A stretch of 28,653 nucleotides of DNA from an uncultured Bacteroides sp. (GCA_937890825.1 CALADS010000013.1:1-28653); one strand, 5' to 3'; counted from the first letter of the stretch, positions 16,443-24,214 are shown. Made by a program: numbers and translations. The notes: generated by a model from the sequence alone, not told the origin.

Positions 16443-17389
16443 TAAGGGATGGTGAGCAGACAGAAGCACAAAAGGCCGGTTACGGCTCCGAAAATAACGG
16501 TATCGCCCACTCGCTCTGCTTGATGCGCCATACAAAGGCCCACCAGCATACCGCCATCCACAGCCAACTGACAAGTAGTATTGGCCGTACCCCGCTGGCA
16601 GTGGTGTGACAGTCGCACAAACACCTTGGTGAGCGAAGCCATACAGCCTGCCAGCAAGGCCAGCACCACCAGTACCACCGGCATACTCCACTCGGTCCAG
16701 GAAGCCAGCAGCATACCTGCCACTCCCGACAGCCATGCCACATTGAGAGCCGGAAGCCAAGCCCTGAGCAGCAGAAAGCGGTCCAGGCTGAACACCGGCA
16801 GACCGATGGGTGCCCTGAATGCCACGTGTACCCGTGCCACTAACAAGACAACCGCCAGCAGTGCCAATTGAGCTGGAAGCACCAGCGACATGCAGTCGTA
16901 GAGCGAAGACAGTACCATGGAAAGGGCTGCACCTACCAGCATACCGCTCCGTCCGACCACGGCAAAGACCTTATTGCCGTCGCTTCTGCGATTAGAGGCC
17001 GTCACATCGATGGCCAGAGTCAATCCGGCCGTTTCGGCCCATCCAAAGCCGACGCCCTGCAGCAGAACCAAGGCCCACAGTTGCCAAAAACTCTGTACAA
17101 ACTCCATACCCGCCAGAGCCACTATTACCGTCAGCACCGCACTCATCAGCACATTCTTCCGCTTATAAGCATCGCCCAGATACGCATAGAACGGAGCAGC
17201 AGCCACCATTCCTGCCACAAAGGCCAGATACAGCCAAGAAGATTGGTCTACAGGAATTTGCAATATTTGCTGAGCCACAGCGGGCATCAGCGGTAAAATT
17301 AGATAGACGGATGCATACAGCAAAAAATTTGCCATACACATCCGTCCAAAATTCAAAGTTACTAAAGGATCAGTATTGTTCTTTTTCAT
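16418..17389 (-). CDS. MFS transporter (short)
   Basis: A 323-residue membrane protein of the major facilitator superfamily. The N-terminal half looks complete: FLLYASVYLILPLMP, then FVAGMVAAAPFYAYLGDAYKRKN with the loop 2-3 motif, LLQGVGFGWAE and AVVGRSGMLVGAALS. The second half has only about four hydrophobic segments and ends soon after FVRLSHHCQRGTANTTCQL. At 323 residues it is well short of the usual ~400, suggesting lost helices, though the frame is intact. Its start lies inside the last 20 bp of panB, so the two are co-transcribed. A role in pantoate or related export is only a guess from context. Confidence 0.75.
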   Translation of the reverse strand: MKKNNTDPLVTLNFGRMCMANFLLYASVYLILPLMPAVAQQILQIPVDQSSWLYLAFVAGMVAAAPFYAYLGDAYKRKNVLMSAVLTVIVALAGMEFVQSFWQLWALVLLQGVGFGWAETAGLTLAIDVTASNRRSDGNKVFAVVGRSGMLVGAALSMVLSSLYDCMSLVLPAQLALLAVVLLVARVHVAFRAPIGLPVFSLDRFLLLRAWLPALNVAWLSGVAGMLLASWTEWSMPVVLVVLALLAGCMASLTKVFVRLSHHCQRGTANTTCQLAVDGGMLVGLCMAHQAERVGDTVIFGAVTGLLCFCLLTIPYYRNMRVR

Positions 17390-18191
17390 TGGGGAAATCT
17401 AAATTCTTAACATCCGACACATATCGGCTGATAGCATCGGTCATTACCGTATGCAGGTCGGCATAGCGGCGAAGGAATCGCGGACGGAAACCATTGTTCA
17501 TGCCCAGCATATCCTGTACCACCAGCACCTGTCCGTCTACCTGCGAGCCTGCACCGATACCTATTACGGGGATACTCAGTTCGCCCGCCACGCGTGCAGC
17601 CAGCGAAGCCGGAATCTTTTCGAGCACCAGGGCAAAGCATCCGGCATCTTCCAGCAGATGTGCATCACGTATCAGTTTTTCAGCTTCCTGGTCGTCCTTG
17701 GCCCGTACCGTATACGTGCCGTATTTATTGATAGACTGCGGCATCAGTCCCAAGTGTCCCATAACGGGGATACCGGCGCTCAGTATACGCTTCACGGTAC
17801 CGATTACCTCTTCGCCGCCTTCCAGTTTCAAGGCATCGGCATGACTTTCCTTCATGATGCGGATGGCAGAAGCCAATCCTTCCAGTTCATTACCCTGATA
17901 CGAGCCAAACGGCATATCCACCACTACCATGGCACGCTTCACGCCTCTCACCACCGATTTGCCGTGGTAGATCATCTGATCCAAGGTAATAGGCAGTGTA
18001 GTAGTGTTACCGGCCATTACGTTCGATGCCGAGTCGCCTACCAGAATCACATCTATTCCGGCTCCGTCTACTATCTGAGCCATGGTATAATCATAAGAAG
18101 TCAACATTGATATTTTTTCGCCTCTCTGCTTCATTTCCACCAGGCGATGTGTCGTCACTTTACGTGTGTCATCTGAAATATATCCAGCCAT
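17370..18191 (-). CDS. panB: 3-methyl-2-oxobutanoate hydroxymethyltransferase
   Basis: A 273-residue cytoplasmic enzyme making ketopantoate from 2-oxoisovalerate and 5,10-methylene-THF, the first step of pantothenate/CoA synthesis. Family motifs run in order: KISMLTSYDYTMAQIVD (near 26-42), VILVGDSASNVMAGNTTTLP (metal-binding Asp), VVVDMPFGSYQ, LKLEGG, PVMGHLGLMPQS, LVLEKIP (catalytic Glu) and IPVIGIGAGSQVDGQVLVVQDMLG. Length is typical (264-275). A -7 box lies at 18232-18239. The MFS gene overlaps its 3' end. No panC or panD is seen nearby. Confidence 0.96.
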   Translation of the reverse strand: MAGYISDDTRKVTTHRLVEMKQRGEKISMLTSYDYTMAQIVDGAGIDVILVGDSASNVMAGNTTTLPITLDQMIYHGKSVVRGVKRAMVVVDMPFGSYQGNELEGLASAIRIMKESHADALKLEGGEEVIGTVKRILSAGIPVMGHLGLMPQSINKYGTYTVRAKDDQEAEKLIRDAHLLEDAGCFALVLEKIPASLAARVAGELSIPVIGIGAGSQVDGQVLVVQDMLGMNNGFRPRFLRRYADLHTVMTDAISRYVSDVKNLDFPNEKEQY

Positions 18192-18231
18192 TTTTTTTCT
18201 TTTTAGAGTTTAGTTATACAAAAAACGAGGG

Positions 18232-18239
18232 CAAAGGTA
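18232..18239 (-). promoter_or_regulatory. -7 box of panB
   Basis: TACCTTTG on the minus strand, exact TAnnTTTG, about 40 bp upstream of the start and between the HAD gene stop and panB. Confidence 0.5.
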
Positions 18240-18252
18240 ACGCTTTTTTCAG

Positions 18253-18900
18253 TTACTTGTGCACTTGTAGCATTTTATCGTAGGTAAAACCTGTAAAATC
18301 GTTCAAAATATGGTGGCAGAAAGGGGCTATCTGCTCGGCCGTTTGAGTGGTAGCCAGTCCGATAACCCTGGCTCCGGAAGCCAGTCCCGCCTTCAATCCA
18401 TTGAATGAATCCTCGAATACAAACGTAGATTCGGCATCGGTTCCGAAGAGTCGCATGCCCAGCAGAAAGCAGTCGGGATGCGGCTTGGAGGCAGCAAATC
18501 GCTCTGCGGTGAGAATTTCGTCGAAGAGCGACGGCAGTTCGGGATGAGCCTGATACACGGCCTTCATCTTCTGCTGGTTCGAGCTGGTTACCACCGCCGT
18601 CTTCACCCCCTTGGCCTGCAATTCTCCGATAAAATCCAGCACCCCCGGAATGAACTGAAACGACATCTCCTGCTCAAAGCGATTCAGGCGCGCCGTAATC
18701 TCCTGCTGCTCCTTTTCCATGCCGGCAAAGAACGTATCATAGATATAAGTCAGCGTCTGTCCCTTCACTCTGCCTTCTATATCGTCGATACCTAAGTACT
18801 CCATTCCCATTTTATGCCAGAATTCACTGTATTGTGTTTCGGTGTCCACCACCACGCCGTCGAAATCGAACAAGACGGCTATTTTTTTCTCATTCTCCAT
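18253..18900 (-). CDS. HAD-superfamily phosphatase (beta-phosphoglucomutase-like)
   Basis: A 215-residue cytoplasmic HAD hydrolase of subfamily IA. Motif I is VLFDFDGVVVDTE (nucleophile D12, general acid D14), motif II VVTSSNQQK, motif III AASKPHPDCF and motif IV TFVFEDSFNGLKAG. The helical cap lies between about 20 and 85. The fold suits dephosphorylation of small sugar phosphates or mutase chemistry; substrate is unknown. I chose the ATG at 18900: an upstream start would add 25 hydrophobic residues and read through the promoter box at 18925-18932. It precedes panB on the same strand, but panB appears to have its own promoter. Confidence 0.88.
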   Translation of the reverse strand: MENEKKIAVLFDFDGVVVDTETQYSEFWHKMGMEYLGIDDIEGRVKGQTLTYIYDTFFAGMEKEQQEITARLNRFEQEMSFQFIPGVLDFIGELQAKGVKTAVVTSSNQQKMKAVYQAHPELPSLFDEILTAERFAASKPHPDCFLLGMRLFGTDAESTFVFEDSFNGLKAGLASGARVIGLATTQTAEQIAPFCHHILNDFTGFTYDKMLQVHK

Positions 18901-18924
18901 ACCTATTGTTATTATTTCCGGCGG

Positions 18925-18932
18925 CAAAGATA
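18925..18932 (-). promoter_or_regulatory. -7 box of the HAD gene
   Basis: TATCTTTG on the minus strand, exact TAnnTTTG, 25 bp from the chosen start. Confidence 0.55.
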
Positions 18933-18975
18933 TAAATATGCAGGCAACAAGCACCACCCTGACGAAAAAAAACAC

Positions 18976-18983
18976 TATTTTTG
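18976..18983 (+). promoter_or_regulatory. -7 box of the thiE-like/thiD operon
   Basis: TATTTTTG, exact TAnnTTTG, 29 bp before the ATG at 19013. The predicted leader is too short for a TPP riboswitch. Confidence 0.5.
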
Positions 18984-19012
18984 TGGCTCATCATAAAAAT
19001 AACAGACTATTC

Positions 19013-19636
19013 ATGACACTCATCGTAATCACTCTTCCTCATCTCTTCTGCGGAGAAGCCGATGCCCTGAATGCCCTGTTCGAGGCAGGATTGCCGATTC
19101 TGCACCTGCGCAAGCCACAAGCCACAGCATCCGAACTGAGGCAATTGCTCCAGGGTATCCATGCAACCTACCATGCGCGCATCGTGACGCACGACCACTT
19201 TGAGCTGGCCGATGAATTCGGGCTGAAAGGCATTCATCTGAACGGCCGCAACCCCCTGCCCCCGGCAGGCTACACCCGCCACCTCAGTTGCTCGTGCCAT
19301 TCGCTGGCCGAAGTAATGGAGCGAAAGCCCCACTGCCAATACGTATTTCTCAGCCCCATCTACGACAGCATTTCAAAAGAGGGGTACACCGCCGCATTTT
19401 CTCCACAAATGCTGAGAGAAGCCGCCCGCCAAGGCATCATCGACTCACGGGTGATGGCATTGGGAGGCATTACCCTGAGTAACCTGCCCCAGATAAAAGC
19501 GCTCGGTTTTGGCGGAGCCGCCGTGCTGGGCGATTTATGGCAACAACCCCTCTCCGGCCGGGTGTCTTATCTGCAGACCCTGCTCCAGGCATCGGCGCCG
19601 GCTTCAGAAACCACTTTACATACCCTCTATCCATGA
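19013..19636 (+). CDS. ThiE/TenI-family protein (thiamine phosphate synthase-like)
   Basis: A 207-residue TIM-barrel protein of the ThiE/TenI family. Recognisable segments are GLPILHLRKPQA (phosphate/pyrimidine-side loop), RIVTHDHFELADEFGLKGIHLN, LSCSCHSLAEV, YVFLSPIYDSISKEGY and ALGGITLSNL. Canonical ThiE has GQED after the HL strand, whose Asp helps bind Mg-pyrophosphate. Here that stretch is LNGRNP, with no Asp, so it may be a divergent ThiE or a TenI-like thiazole tautomerase. The start at 19013 follows the -7 box at 18976, and the stop overlaps the thiD start as ATGA, so the pair is translationally coupled in thiamine metabolism. Confidence 0.82.
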   Translation: MTLIVITLPHLFCGEADALNALFEAGLPILHLRKPQATASELRQLLQGIHATYHARIVTHDHFELADEFGLKGIHLNGRNPLPPAGYTRHLSCSCHSLAEVMERKPHCQYVFLSPIYDSISKEGYTAAFSPQMLREAARQGIIDSRVMALGGITLSNLPQIKALGFGGAAVLGDLWQQPLSGRVSYLQTLLQASAPASETTLHTLYP

Positions 19637-20421
19637 CACCGATTGTATTATCCATAGCCGGTTCGGACAGTTCGGCCGGTGCCGGCATTCAGGCCGACCT
19701 GAAGACCGTAGCTGCGCTGGGAGGCTATGCCGCCACAGCAATTACTGCCGTTACGGCACAAAACACCCTGGGTGTGCACGAAGTCTATCCCCTGCCCCCT
19801 GCTACCGTAGCCGCACAAATAACAGCCGTGCTGACCGACCTCGCTCCTCAGGCCATAAAAATCGGCATGTTGCCCAGCGAAGCCATCATCCTGCAGGTGG
19901 CCGACTGCCTGCAGGGTGATGCCCCACGGAGTATCGTATGCGACCCCGTAATGATATCTACCAGCGGCCGCCGGCTGATGCACGAACAAGCCATCGAGGC
20001 GCTGCAGACAAGGCTCTTTCCGCTCTGCACCCTCCTCACCCCCAATCTGCAGGAAGCAGCCTGCCTGCTGCATACTTCGGTAAACACCGTAGAAGAGATG
20101 GAAGCCGCCGCCACCGACCTGGCGCTACGCTACGGCACCTCGGTGCTGCTGAAGGGCGGACATCTGGAGGGCCATTACATGACCGACGTGCTCTACGATG
20201 CCTCCCGGCACACCCTGCACCGCTACAGCAGCCAGAAGATAGACACCCCCAATCTGCACGGCACGGGGTGTACACTCTCTTCGGCCATCGCCACCTTTCT
20301 GGCACAGGGAGAAGCGCTGCCATGCGCTGTACTCCGGGCCAAGCAGTATATGGACGAGGCCATCGAACGCGGCGTGCACCTGCACATAGGGCATGGAAAC
20401 GGACCGTTAGGACATTTTTAG
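19633..20421 (+). CDS. thiD: Bifunctional hydroxymethylpyrimidine kinase/phosphomethylpyrimidine kinase
   Basis: A 262-residue ribokinase-fold enzyme that phosphorylates HMP and HMP-P to HMP-PP for thiamine synthesis. Motifs: SIAGSDSSAGAGIQADLKT at the N-terminus, AITAVTAQNTLGV, IKIGMLPS, VCDPVMISTSG, LLTPNLQEA, VLLKGGHLEG and the anion-hole/catalytic LHGTGCTLSSAIA (Asp of the usual GTGD replaced by Cys-containing GTGC, normal for ThiD). Length is typical. The ATG at 19633 overlaps the upstream TGA, which sets the start. GC content rises noticeably from here to about 26 kb. Confidence 0.95.
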   Translation: MTPIVLSIAGSDSSAGAGIQADLKTVAALGGYAATAITAVTAQNTLGVHEVYPLPPATVAAQITAVLTDLAPQAIKIGMLPSEAIILQVADCLQGDAPRSIVCDPVMISTSGRRLMHEQAIEALQTRLFPLCTLLTPNLQEAACLLHTSVNTVEEMEAAATDLALRYGTSVLLKGGHLEGHYMTDVLYDASRHTLHRYSSQKIDTPNLHGTGCTLSSAIATFLAQGEALPCAVLRAKQYMDEAIERGVHLHIGHGNGPLGHF

Positions 20422-20537
20422 CGATTTCTTGCCATGTTCTGAACAGAATTCACTACTTTCGTGGCGCACTACCTCCACGCTCGGGGCATCTCCCCCTTCA
20501 CGGAGCCGTGTCACACCTATTATAAACAGCAACTACG

Positions 20538-21350
20538 ATGGCTAATTATTTTACCCATAAATACCCTGTGGGCTATGCCCTGAGCGGCGGATTCATCAAA
20601 GGATTCGCCCACTTGGGCGCGATGCAGGCCCTGCTAGAGAAAGACATCAAACCCTCCATCCTCTCCGGCACCAGTGCCGGCGCCCTGGCAGCCGCCTTTT
20701 ACGCCGACGGCAACGAGCCCTACCAGGTGCTGCAATACTTTGCGGGGCACAAGTTCCAAGACCTCACCAAGCTGGTGATTCCCAAGGTGGGACTCTTCGA
20801 GCTCGACGAATTCATCGACTTTCTGCGCAGTAATCTCAAGGCGCGCCGCATAGAAGACCTGCGTCTGCCCCTCATCATTACCGCCACCGACCTGGACCAC
20901 GGCCGGATGGTGCATTTCCATAAAGGCGAACTGGCAGAGCGCATTGCCGCCTCGTGCTGCATGCCCGTGCTCTTTGCCCCCGTGCGCATAGACGGCACCT
21001 ATTACGTAGACGGCGGACTGATGATGAACCTGCCGGTCAGCACCATACGCCGCATCTGCGACACGGTAGTGGCCATCAACGTCAGTCCCCTCATGGCCAC
21101 CAAATACAAGATGAACATTGTGAGCATCGCCCTGCGGTCGTACAACTTCATGTTCCGCTCCAACGCCATTCCCGAAAGAGAAGAGGCCGACCTGCTGATA
21201 GAGCCCTATAACCTGGCCGGATACAGCAACACCGAGCTGGAGAAAGCCGAGGAAATCTTCATGCAGGGCTACAATGCAGCCAACGAATATTTAAGCCAAC
21301 TGCCCGAATTGCCTGCCCTGCAGCATCGGCTGAAGGCCAACGAATCATAA
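20538..21350 (+). CDS. Patatin-like phospholipase/esterase
   Basis: A 270-residue serine hydrolase of the patatin/RssA type. It has the oxyanion-hole segment GYALSGGFIKGFAHLG, the nucleophile elbow GTSAG (Ser near residue 38) and the dyad Asp in YVDGGLMMNLP. SCCMPVLFAPVRIDG before the DGG motif is typical of the family. There is no signal peptide, so it is probably cytoplasmic or membrane-associated and acts on lipid acyl esters; the substrate is unknown. A near-consensus -7 box (TACTTTCG, 20454-20461) lies upstream. The alpha-amylase follows 20 bp later, so the two share a transcript although the functions are not obviously linked. Confidence 0.88.
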   Translation: MANYFTHKYPVGYALSGGFIKGFAHLGAMQALLEKDIKPSILSGTSAGALAAAFYADGNEPYQVLQYFAGHKFQDLTKLVIPKVGLFELDEFIDFLRSNLKARRIEDLRLPLIITATDLDHGRMVHFHKGELAERIAASCCMPVLFAPVRIDGTYYVDGGLMMNLPVSTIRRICDTVVAINVSPLMATKYKMNIVSIALRSYNFMFRSNAIPEREEADLLIEPYNLAGYSNTELEKAEEIFMQGYNAANEYLSQLPELPALQHRLKANES

Positions 21351-21370
21351 CAAATCATTATTAATTATCT

Positions 21371-23074
21371 ATGGAACAAAACAATAAAATCATCATCTAC
21401 CAAGTGTTTACCCGCCTCTTTGGCAACGATAAAACCCGCTGCATCCATCAGGGCAGCATCGAAGAGAACGGCTGCGGAAAAATGGCCGACTTCACCTCGA
21501 AAGCACTGAACGAAATCAAGAAGCTGGGCGCTACCCATATCTGGTATACCGGCATCATAGAACATGCCACACAGACCGACTACCGCCGCTATAACATATG
21601 CCCCGACCACCCCGCCGTGGTGAAGGGAAAGGCCGGTTCGCCCTATGCCATCAAGGATTATTACGACGTAGACCCCGACCTGGCCAACGATGTGCCCGGC
21701 CGGATGAAGGAGTTCGAAGCTCTGGTGCAACGCACCCACCGCAGCGGGCTGAAGGTAATCATCGACTTTGTGCCCAATCATGTGGCCCGCCAGTACCACT
21801 CCGATGCACAGCCCGACGGCACCGTGCAGCTGGGTGCAGCCGACGACCCCAGCCAGGCCTTCAGTCCGTACAACAATTTCTACTACATTCCGCAGACGCC
21901 CCTGCAGGGGCAGTTCGACATGAAGGGCGCTGCCGCCGAGCCCTACCGTGAAATGCCCGCCAAGGCCACCGGAAACAACCGCTTCGACGCCTATCCCTGC
22001 ATCAACGACTGGTACGAAACGGTGAAGCTGAACTACGGAGTAGACTACGCCAACGGCGGCACCTGTCACTTCTACCCCGTACCCGACACCTGGCACAAGA
22101 TGCTCCACATCCTGCTGTTCTGGGCCGGCAAAGACATCGACGCCTTCCGCTGCGACATGGCCGAAATGGTGCCCGTGGAATTCTGGGAATGGGCCATACC
22201 GCAAGTGAAGGCCGCCTATCCGCACGTGCTCTTCATCGCCGAGGTGTATAACCCCGCCGAATACAAGAACTACCTGTTCCGCGGACACTTCGACTACCTG
22301 TACGATAAAGTGGGCCTCTACGACACCCTGCGCAACATTGTATGCCACCAGCACTCCGCCACCGCCATCTCGCAAGCCTGGCAGAGCCTGGGAGGCATCG
22401 AAAAGCGCATGCTCAACTTCCTGGAGAACCACGACGAGCAACGCATTGCCTCTGACTTCTTTGCCGGACACCCGCGCAAAGCCCTGCCGGCCCTGGTGGT
22501 ATCGGCCTGTCTGAACACCAACCCCATGATGATTTATTTCGGACAAGAGCTGGGCGAACCGGGCATGGACGAAGAAGGATTCAGCGGACGCGACGGACGC
22601 ACCACCATCTTCGACTACTGGTGTGTAGACACCGTGCGTCGCTGGCGAAACGGAGGCAAGTTCGACGGAAAGATGCTGACTGCCGAAGAAAAACAGTTGC
22701 AGGCCTACTACCAGCGCGTACTGACCCTGTGCAACAGCGAAGCCGCCCTGTCGCAAGGTGCTTTCTTCGACCTCACCTATGCCAACCTGCACGGATGGCG
22801 CTTCAACGAGCACCGCCAGTATGCCTTCTTGCGGAAGCACGAACGCGAACTGCTGCTCATTGTGGTGAACTTCGACCCCGCCACGGCCGACCTCGCCATC
22901 AATCTGCCCGCCCATGCCTTCGATGTGCTGCAGATACCCCAGAACCCCGCCTATACCGCCACCGACCTGCTCACCGGGCACGAAGAAACCCTCTCGCTGC
23001 TCCCCTACCAGGCCACCGACGTATGCGTAGAAGGCTACGGCGCCAAGATTCTGAAATTCACCCTGGCCGAATAA
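21371..23074 (+). CDS. Cytoplasmic GH13 alpha-amylase family enzyme
   Basis: A 567-residue glycoside hydrolase family 13 protein without a signal peptide, so intracellular. It starts IIIYQVFTRLFGND, the usual beta-strand 1 of the barrel. Region I is VIIDFVPNH (130-137), region II DAFRCDMAEM with nucleophile D262, region III FIAEVYNP with acid/base E291, and region IV NFLENHDEQR with stabiliser D355. A C-terminal beta domain (about 470-565) follows. It should hydrolyse or transfer alpha-1,4-glucans such as internal glycogen or imported maltodextrin. The branching enzyme gene lies 1.2 kb downstream, suggesting a glycogen-handling neighbourhood. A terminator follows at 23096. Confidence 0.93.
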   Translation: MEQNNKIIIYQVFTRLFGNDKTRCIHQGSIEENGCGKMADFTSKALNEIKKLGATHIWYTGIIEHATQTDYRRYNICPDHPAVVKGKAGSPYAIKDYYDVDPDLANDVPGRMKEFEALVQRTHRSGLKVIIDFVPNHVARQYHSDAQPDGTVQLGAADDPSQAFSPYNNFYYIPQTPLQGQFDMKGAAAEPYREMPAKATGNNRFDAYPCINDWYETVKLNYGVDYANGGTCHFYPVPDTWHKMLHILLFWAGKDIDAFRCDMAEMVPVEFWEWAIPQVKAAYPHVLFIAEVYNPAEYKNYLFRGHFDYLYDKVGLYDTLRNIVCHQHSATAISQAWQSLGGIEKRMLNFLENHDEQRIASDFFAGHPRKALPALVVSACLNTNPMMIYFGQELGEPGMDEEGFSGRDGRTTIFDYWCVDTVRRWRNGGKFDGKMLTAEEKQLQAYYQRVLTLCNSEAALSQGAFFDLTYANLHGWRFNEHRQYAFLRKHERELLLIVVNFDPATADLAINLPAHAFDVLQIPQNPAYTATDLLTGHEETLSLLPYQATDVCVEGYGAKILKFTLAE

Positions 23075-23095
23075 TCCCTACCGGCCACTCCGATA

Positions 23096-23141
23096 CAGAA
23101 AAAGGCTGAGGATACCTGTCCCCAGCCTTTTCTGTTTTTTC
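23096..23141 (+). terminator. Terminator of the patatin/amylase unit
   Basis: AAAAGGCTG (23100-23108) pairs with CAGCCTTTT (23123-23131), extended by GG/CC after one mismatch, and followed by a T-run at 23135-23140. Confidence 0.85.
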
Positions 23142-23216
23142 AGTCCTTTCTGTTTTTCCAGTCCTTTCTGTTTTCAGCTTTCTGTTTTTCCAGCCCTTTC
23201 TGTTAGTATTCCAGCC
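23129..23216. repeat. Five degenerate tandem copies of an 18-bp unit
   Basis: Units at 23129-23146, 23147-23164, 23165-23178 (shortened to 14), 23179-23196 and 23197-23216, based on TTTCTGTTTTTCCAGTCC. They begin in the 3' arm and T-run of the amylase terminator and run to the stop of the minus-strand gene at 23217. Each copy re-creates CAGYC plus a T-run, so the array looks like repeated duplication of the terminator's 3' half. Confidence 0.85.
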
Positions 23217-23453
23217 TCAATCGCGGTTCACCCCCTCCAGCGCATCCTTCAGCCTATACAGCCGCGTAATGGCCGGATGATAAAACGCATCCGGATAATG
23301 ATTCTCTATATCATACAGACTGGCCCGCACATAGCGCGCCACGTCAATGATATGTTCCGATTCCGTCAGCACCAGCGACTGCGGAAAATCCGTGTGCGTG
23401 GCCCATTCCACAATAGCCTTCACACTCTCTTCATCGTACTGATAAGTAGCCAT
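23217..23453 (-). CDS. Small conserved-looking protein of unknown function (78 residues)
   Basis: A 78-residue soluble, acidic protein (starts MATYQYDEESVKAIVEWA). It contains SESEHIIDVARYVR-like helical sequence, actually reading LTESEHIIDVARYVRA, and ends near YHPAITRLYRLKDALEG. No signal peptide, cysteines or metal motif. I do not recognise a function. It is predicted mostly alpha-helical. The start at 23453 is favoured over an upstream one because an exact -7 box (23472-23479) lies just before it. Its stop touches the tandem-repeat array. Confidence 0.75.
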   Translation of the reverse strand: MATYQYDEESVKAIVEWATHTDFPQSLVLTESEHIIDVARYVRASLYDIENHYPDAFYHPAITRLYRLKDALEGVNRD

Positions 23454-23471
23454 AACCGTTGATTTTTCTTG

Positions 23472-23479
23472 CAAAGATA
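23472..23479 (-). promoter_or_regulatory. -7 box of the 78-residue gene
   Basis: TATCTTTG on the minus strand, exact TAnnTTTG, 19 bp upstream of the ATG. Confidence 0.55.
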
Positions 23480-23574
23480 GAAAAAACGCAAAAGAAAGCC
23501 GCTTTTCACCGAACAAAAAACACGCTCGTTCGTTATATTAGTGTGTTTTTCATAGTATTAGATATAAGATTAAT

Positions 23575-23683
23575 TAAAGAGAGGCATCCGCTTGCGATAA
23601 GTCGATGCAACTGGCAAACAGAAGCGTCTGTTTATGATAAATGTGTAAGAAGCATCGGTTTTGCCAGAGCCGGTGCTTTTTTT
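23575..23683 (+). ncRNA. Candidate small RNA ending in a strong terminator
   Basis: The intergenic segment holds three hairpins on the plus strand: GCATC/GATGC (23584-23588/23604-23608), AAACAGA/TCTGTTT with a 4-base loop (23616-23622/23627-23633), and a terminator AGCATCGG/CCGGTGCT (23651-23658/23670-23677, one G-T pair) running into seven T (23677-23683). No plus-strand protein gene ends here, so the terminator needs another transcript. The 5' end is uncertain; no exact -7 box is visible upstream. The downstream gene has its own box after the terminator, which argues against simple attenuation. No known RNA family is recognised. Confidence 0.5.
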
Positions 23684-23718
23684 AGGTCAGAATGCTAGCA
23701 TGTTAAATATATTATTTG

Positions 23719-23726
23719 TAAGTTTG
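23719..23726 (+). promoter_or_regulatory. -7 box of the YhcH-family gene
   Basis: TAAGTTTG, exact TAnnTTTG, 42 bp before the ATG at 23768 and 35 bp after the preceding terminator. Confidence 0.5.
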
Positions 23727-23767
23727 CCCATAGTAAAACGAATCATTATCTTAAAAATCTACACATT

Positions 23768-24214
23768 ATGGTAATAGACAAATTAGAAAACATTGAAAAA
23801 TACGCATCATTGAACCCCCTGTTTGCCACCGCTATCGAGTTCCTGAAATCGCACGACCTGGCCTCGCTGGAAATCGGCAAGACCGAACTGAAGGGAAAAG
23901 ACCTGTTGGTCAACGTGGCTCAGACCAAGCCCAAGACTCACGAACAAGCCAAACTGGAGACTCACCGCGACTTTATCGACATCCAGATACCCCTGTCGGG
24001 CACCGAAATCATGGGCTATACCCCTGCCGACGCCTGCCAGCCTGCCGATGCCGCCTATAATGCCGAAAAAGACATCACCTTCTTCGAAGGCGCAGCCCAG
24101 AGCTACATCGAAGTGAAGCCCGGCATGTTTGCCATCTTCTTCCCGCAAGACGGACACGCCCCCGGCATCACCCCCGACGGCGTAAAGAAGGTTATCGTAA
24201 AGGTAAAAGCATAA
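23768..24214 (+). CDS. YhcH/YjgK/YiaL family protein
   Basis: A 148-residue cytoplasmic protein of the YhcH/YjgK/YiaL (DUF386) family, a cupin-like fold that binds metal and is linked to sialic acid and other sugar catabolism. Signature segments are THRDFIDIQIPLSGTE, FFEGAAQSYIEVKPGMFAIFFP and the His-containing QDGHAPGI. Family length is about 150, so it is complete. It lies between the candidate small RNA and glgB and, with 95 bp and no clear separate promoter before glgB, may be co-transcribed with it. A sugar-metabolism role is likely, but the substrate is unknown. Confidence 0.9.
   Translation: MVIDKLENIEKYASLNPLFATAIEFLKSHDLASLEIGKTELKGKDLLVNVAQTKPKTHEQAKLETHRDFIDIQIPLSGTEIMGYTPADACQPADAAYNAEKDITFFEGAAQSYIEVKPGMFAIFFPQDGHAPGITPDGVKKVIVKVKA

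Noticed and set aside
18901..18975. N-terminal extension of the HAD protein (possible signal peptide)
   Set aside because: It would be translated across the gene's own -7 box at 18925-18932, and the HAD motif I sits naturally at residues 10-20 from the ATG at 18900.
18842..19012. Upstream start for the ThiE-like protein
   Set aside because: The extension runs through the opposite HAD gene and both promoters; the start at 19013 matches the family N-terminus.
18984..19012. TPP riboswitch before the thiamine genes
   Set aside because: The predicted leader is under 30 bases and has no conserved TPP-aptamer sequence such as CTGAGA.
21365..22981. Very long minus-strand open frame opposite the alpha-amylase
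   Set aside because: Its translation is low-complexity, rich in Gly, Val and His, as expected for the antisense of a GC-rich gene. The plus frame has all GH13 motifs.
23459..23698. Plus-strand frame of about 79 codons
   Set aside because: It crosses an opposing promoter and the terminator of the RNA candidate, and its translation is unlike any protein family.
23651..23767. Transcription attenuator controlling the YhcH gene
   Set aside because: An exact -7 box lies between the terminator and the gene, so the gene does not need read-through. The small RNA reading is preferred, but read-through is still possible.
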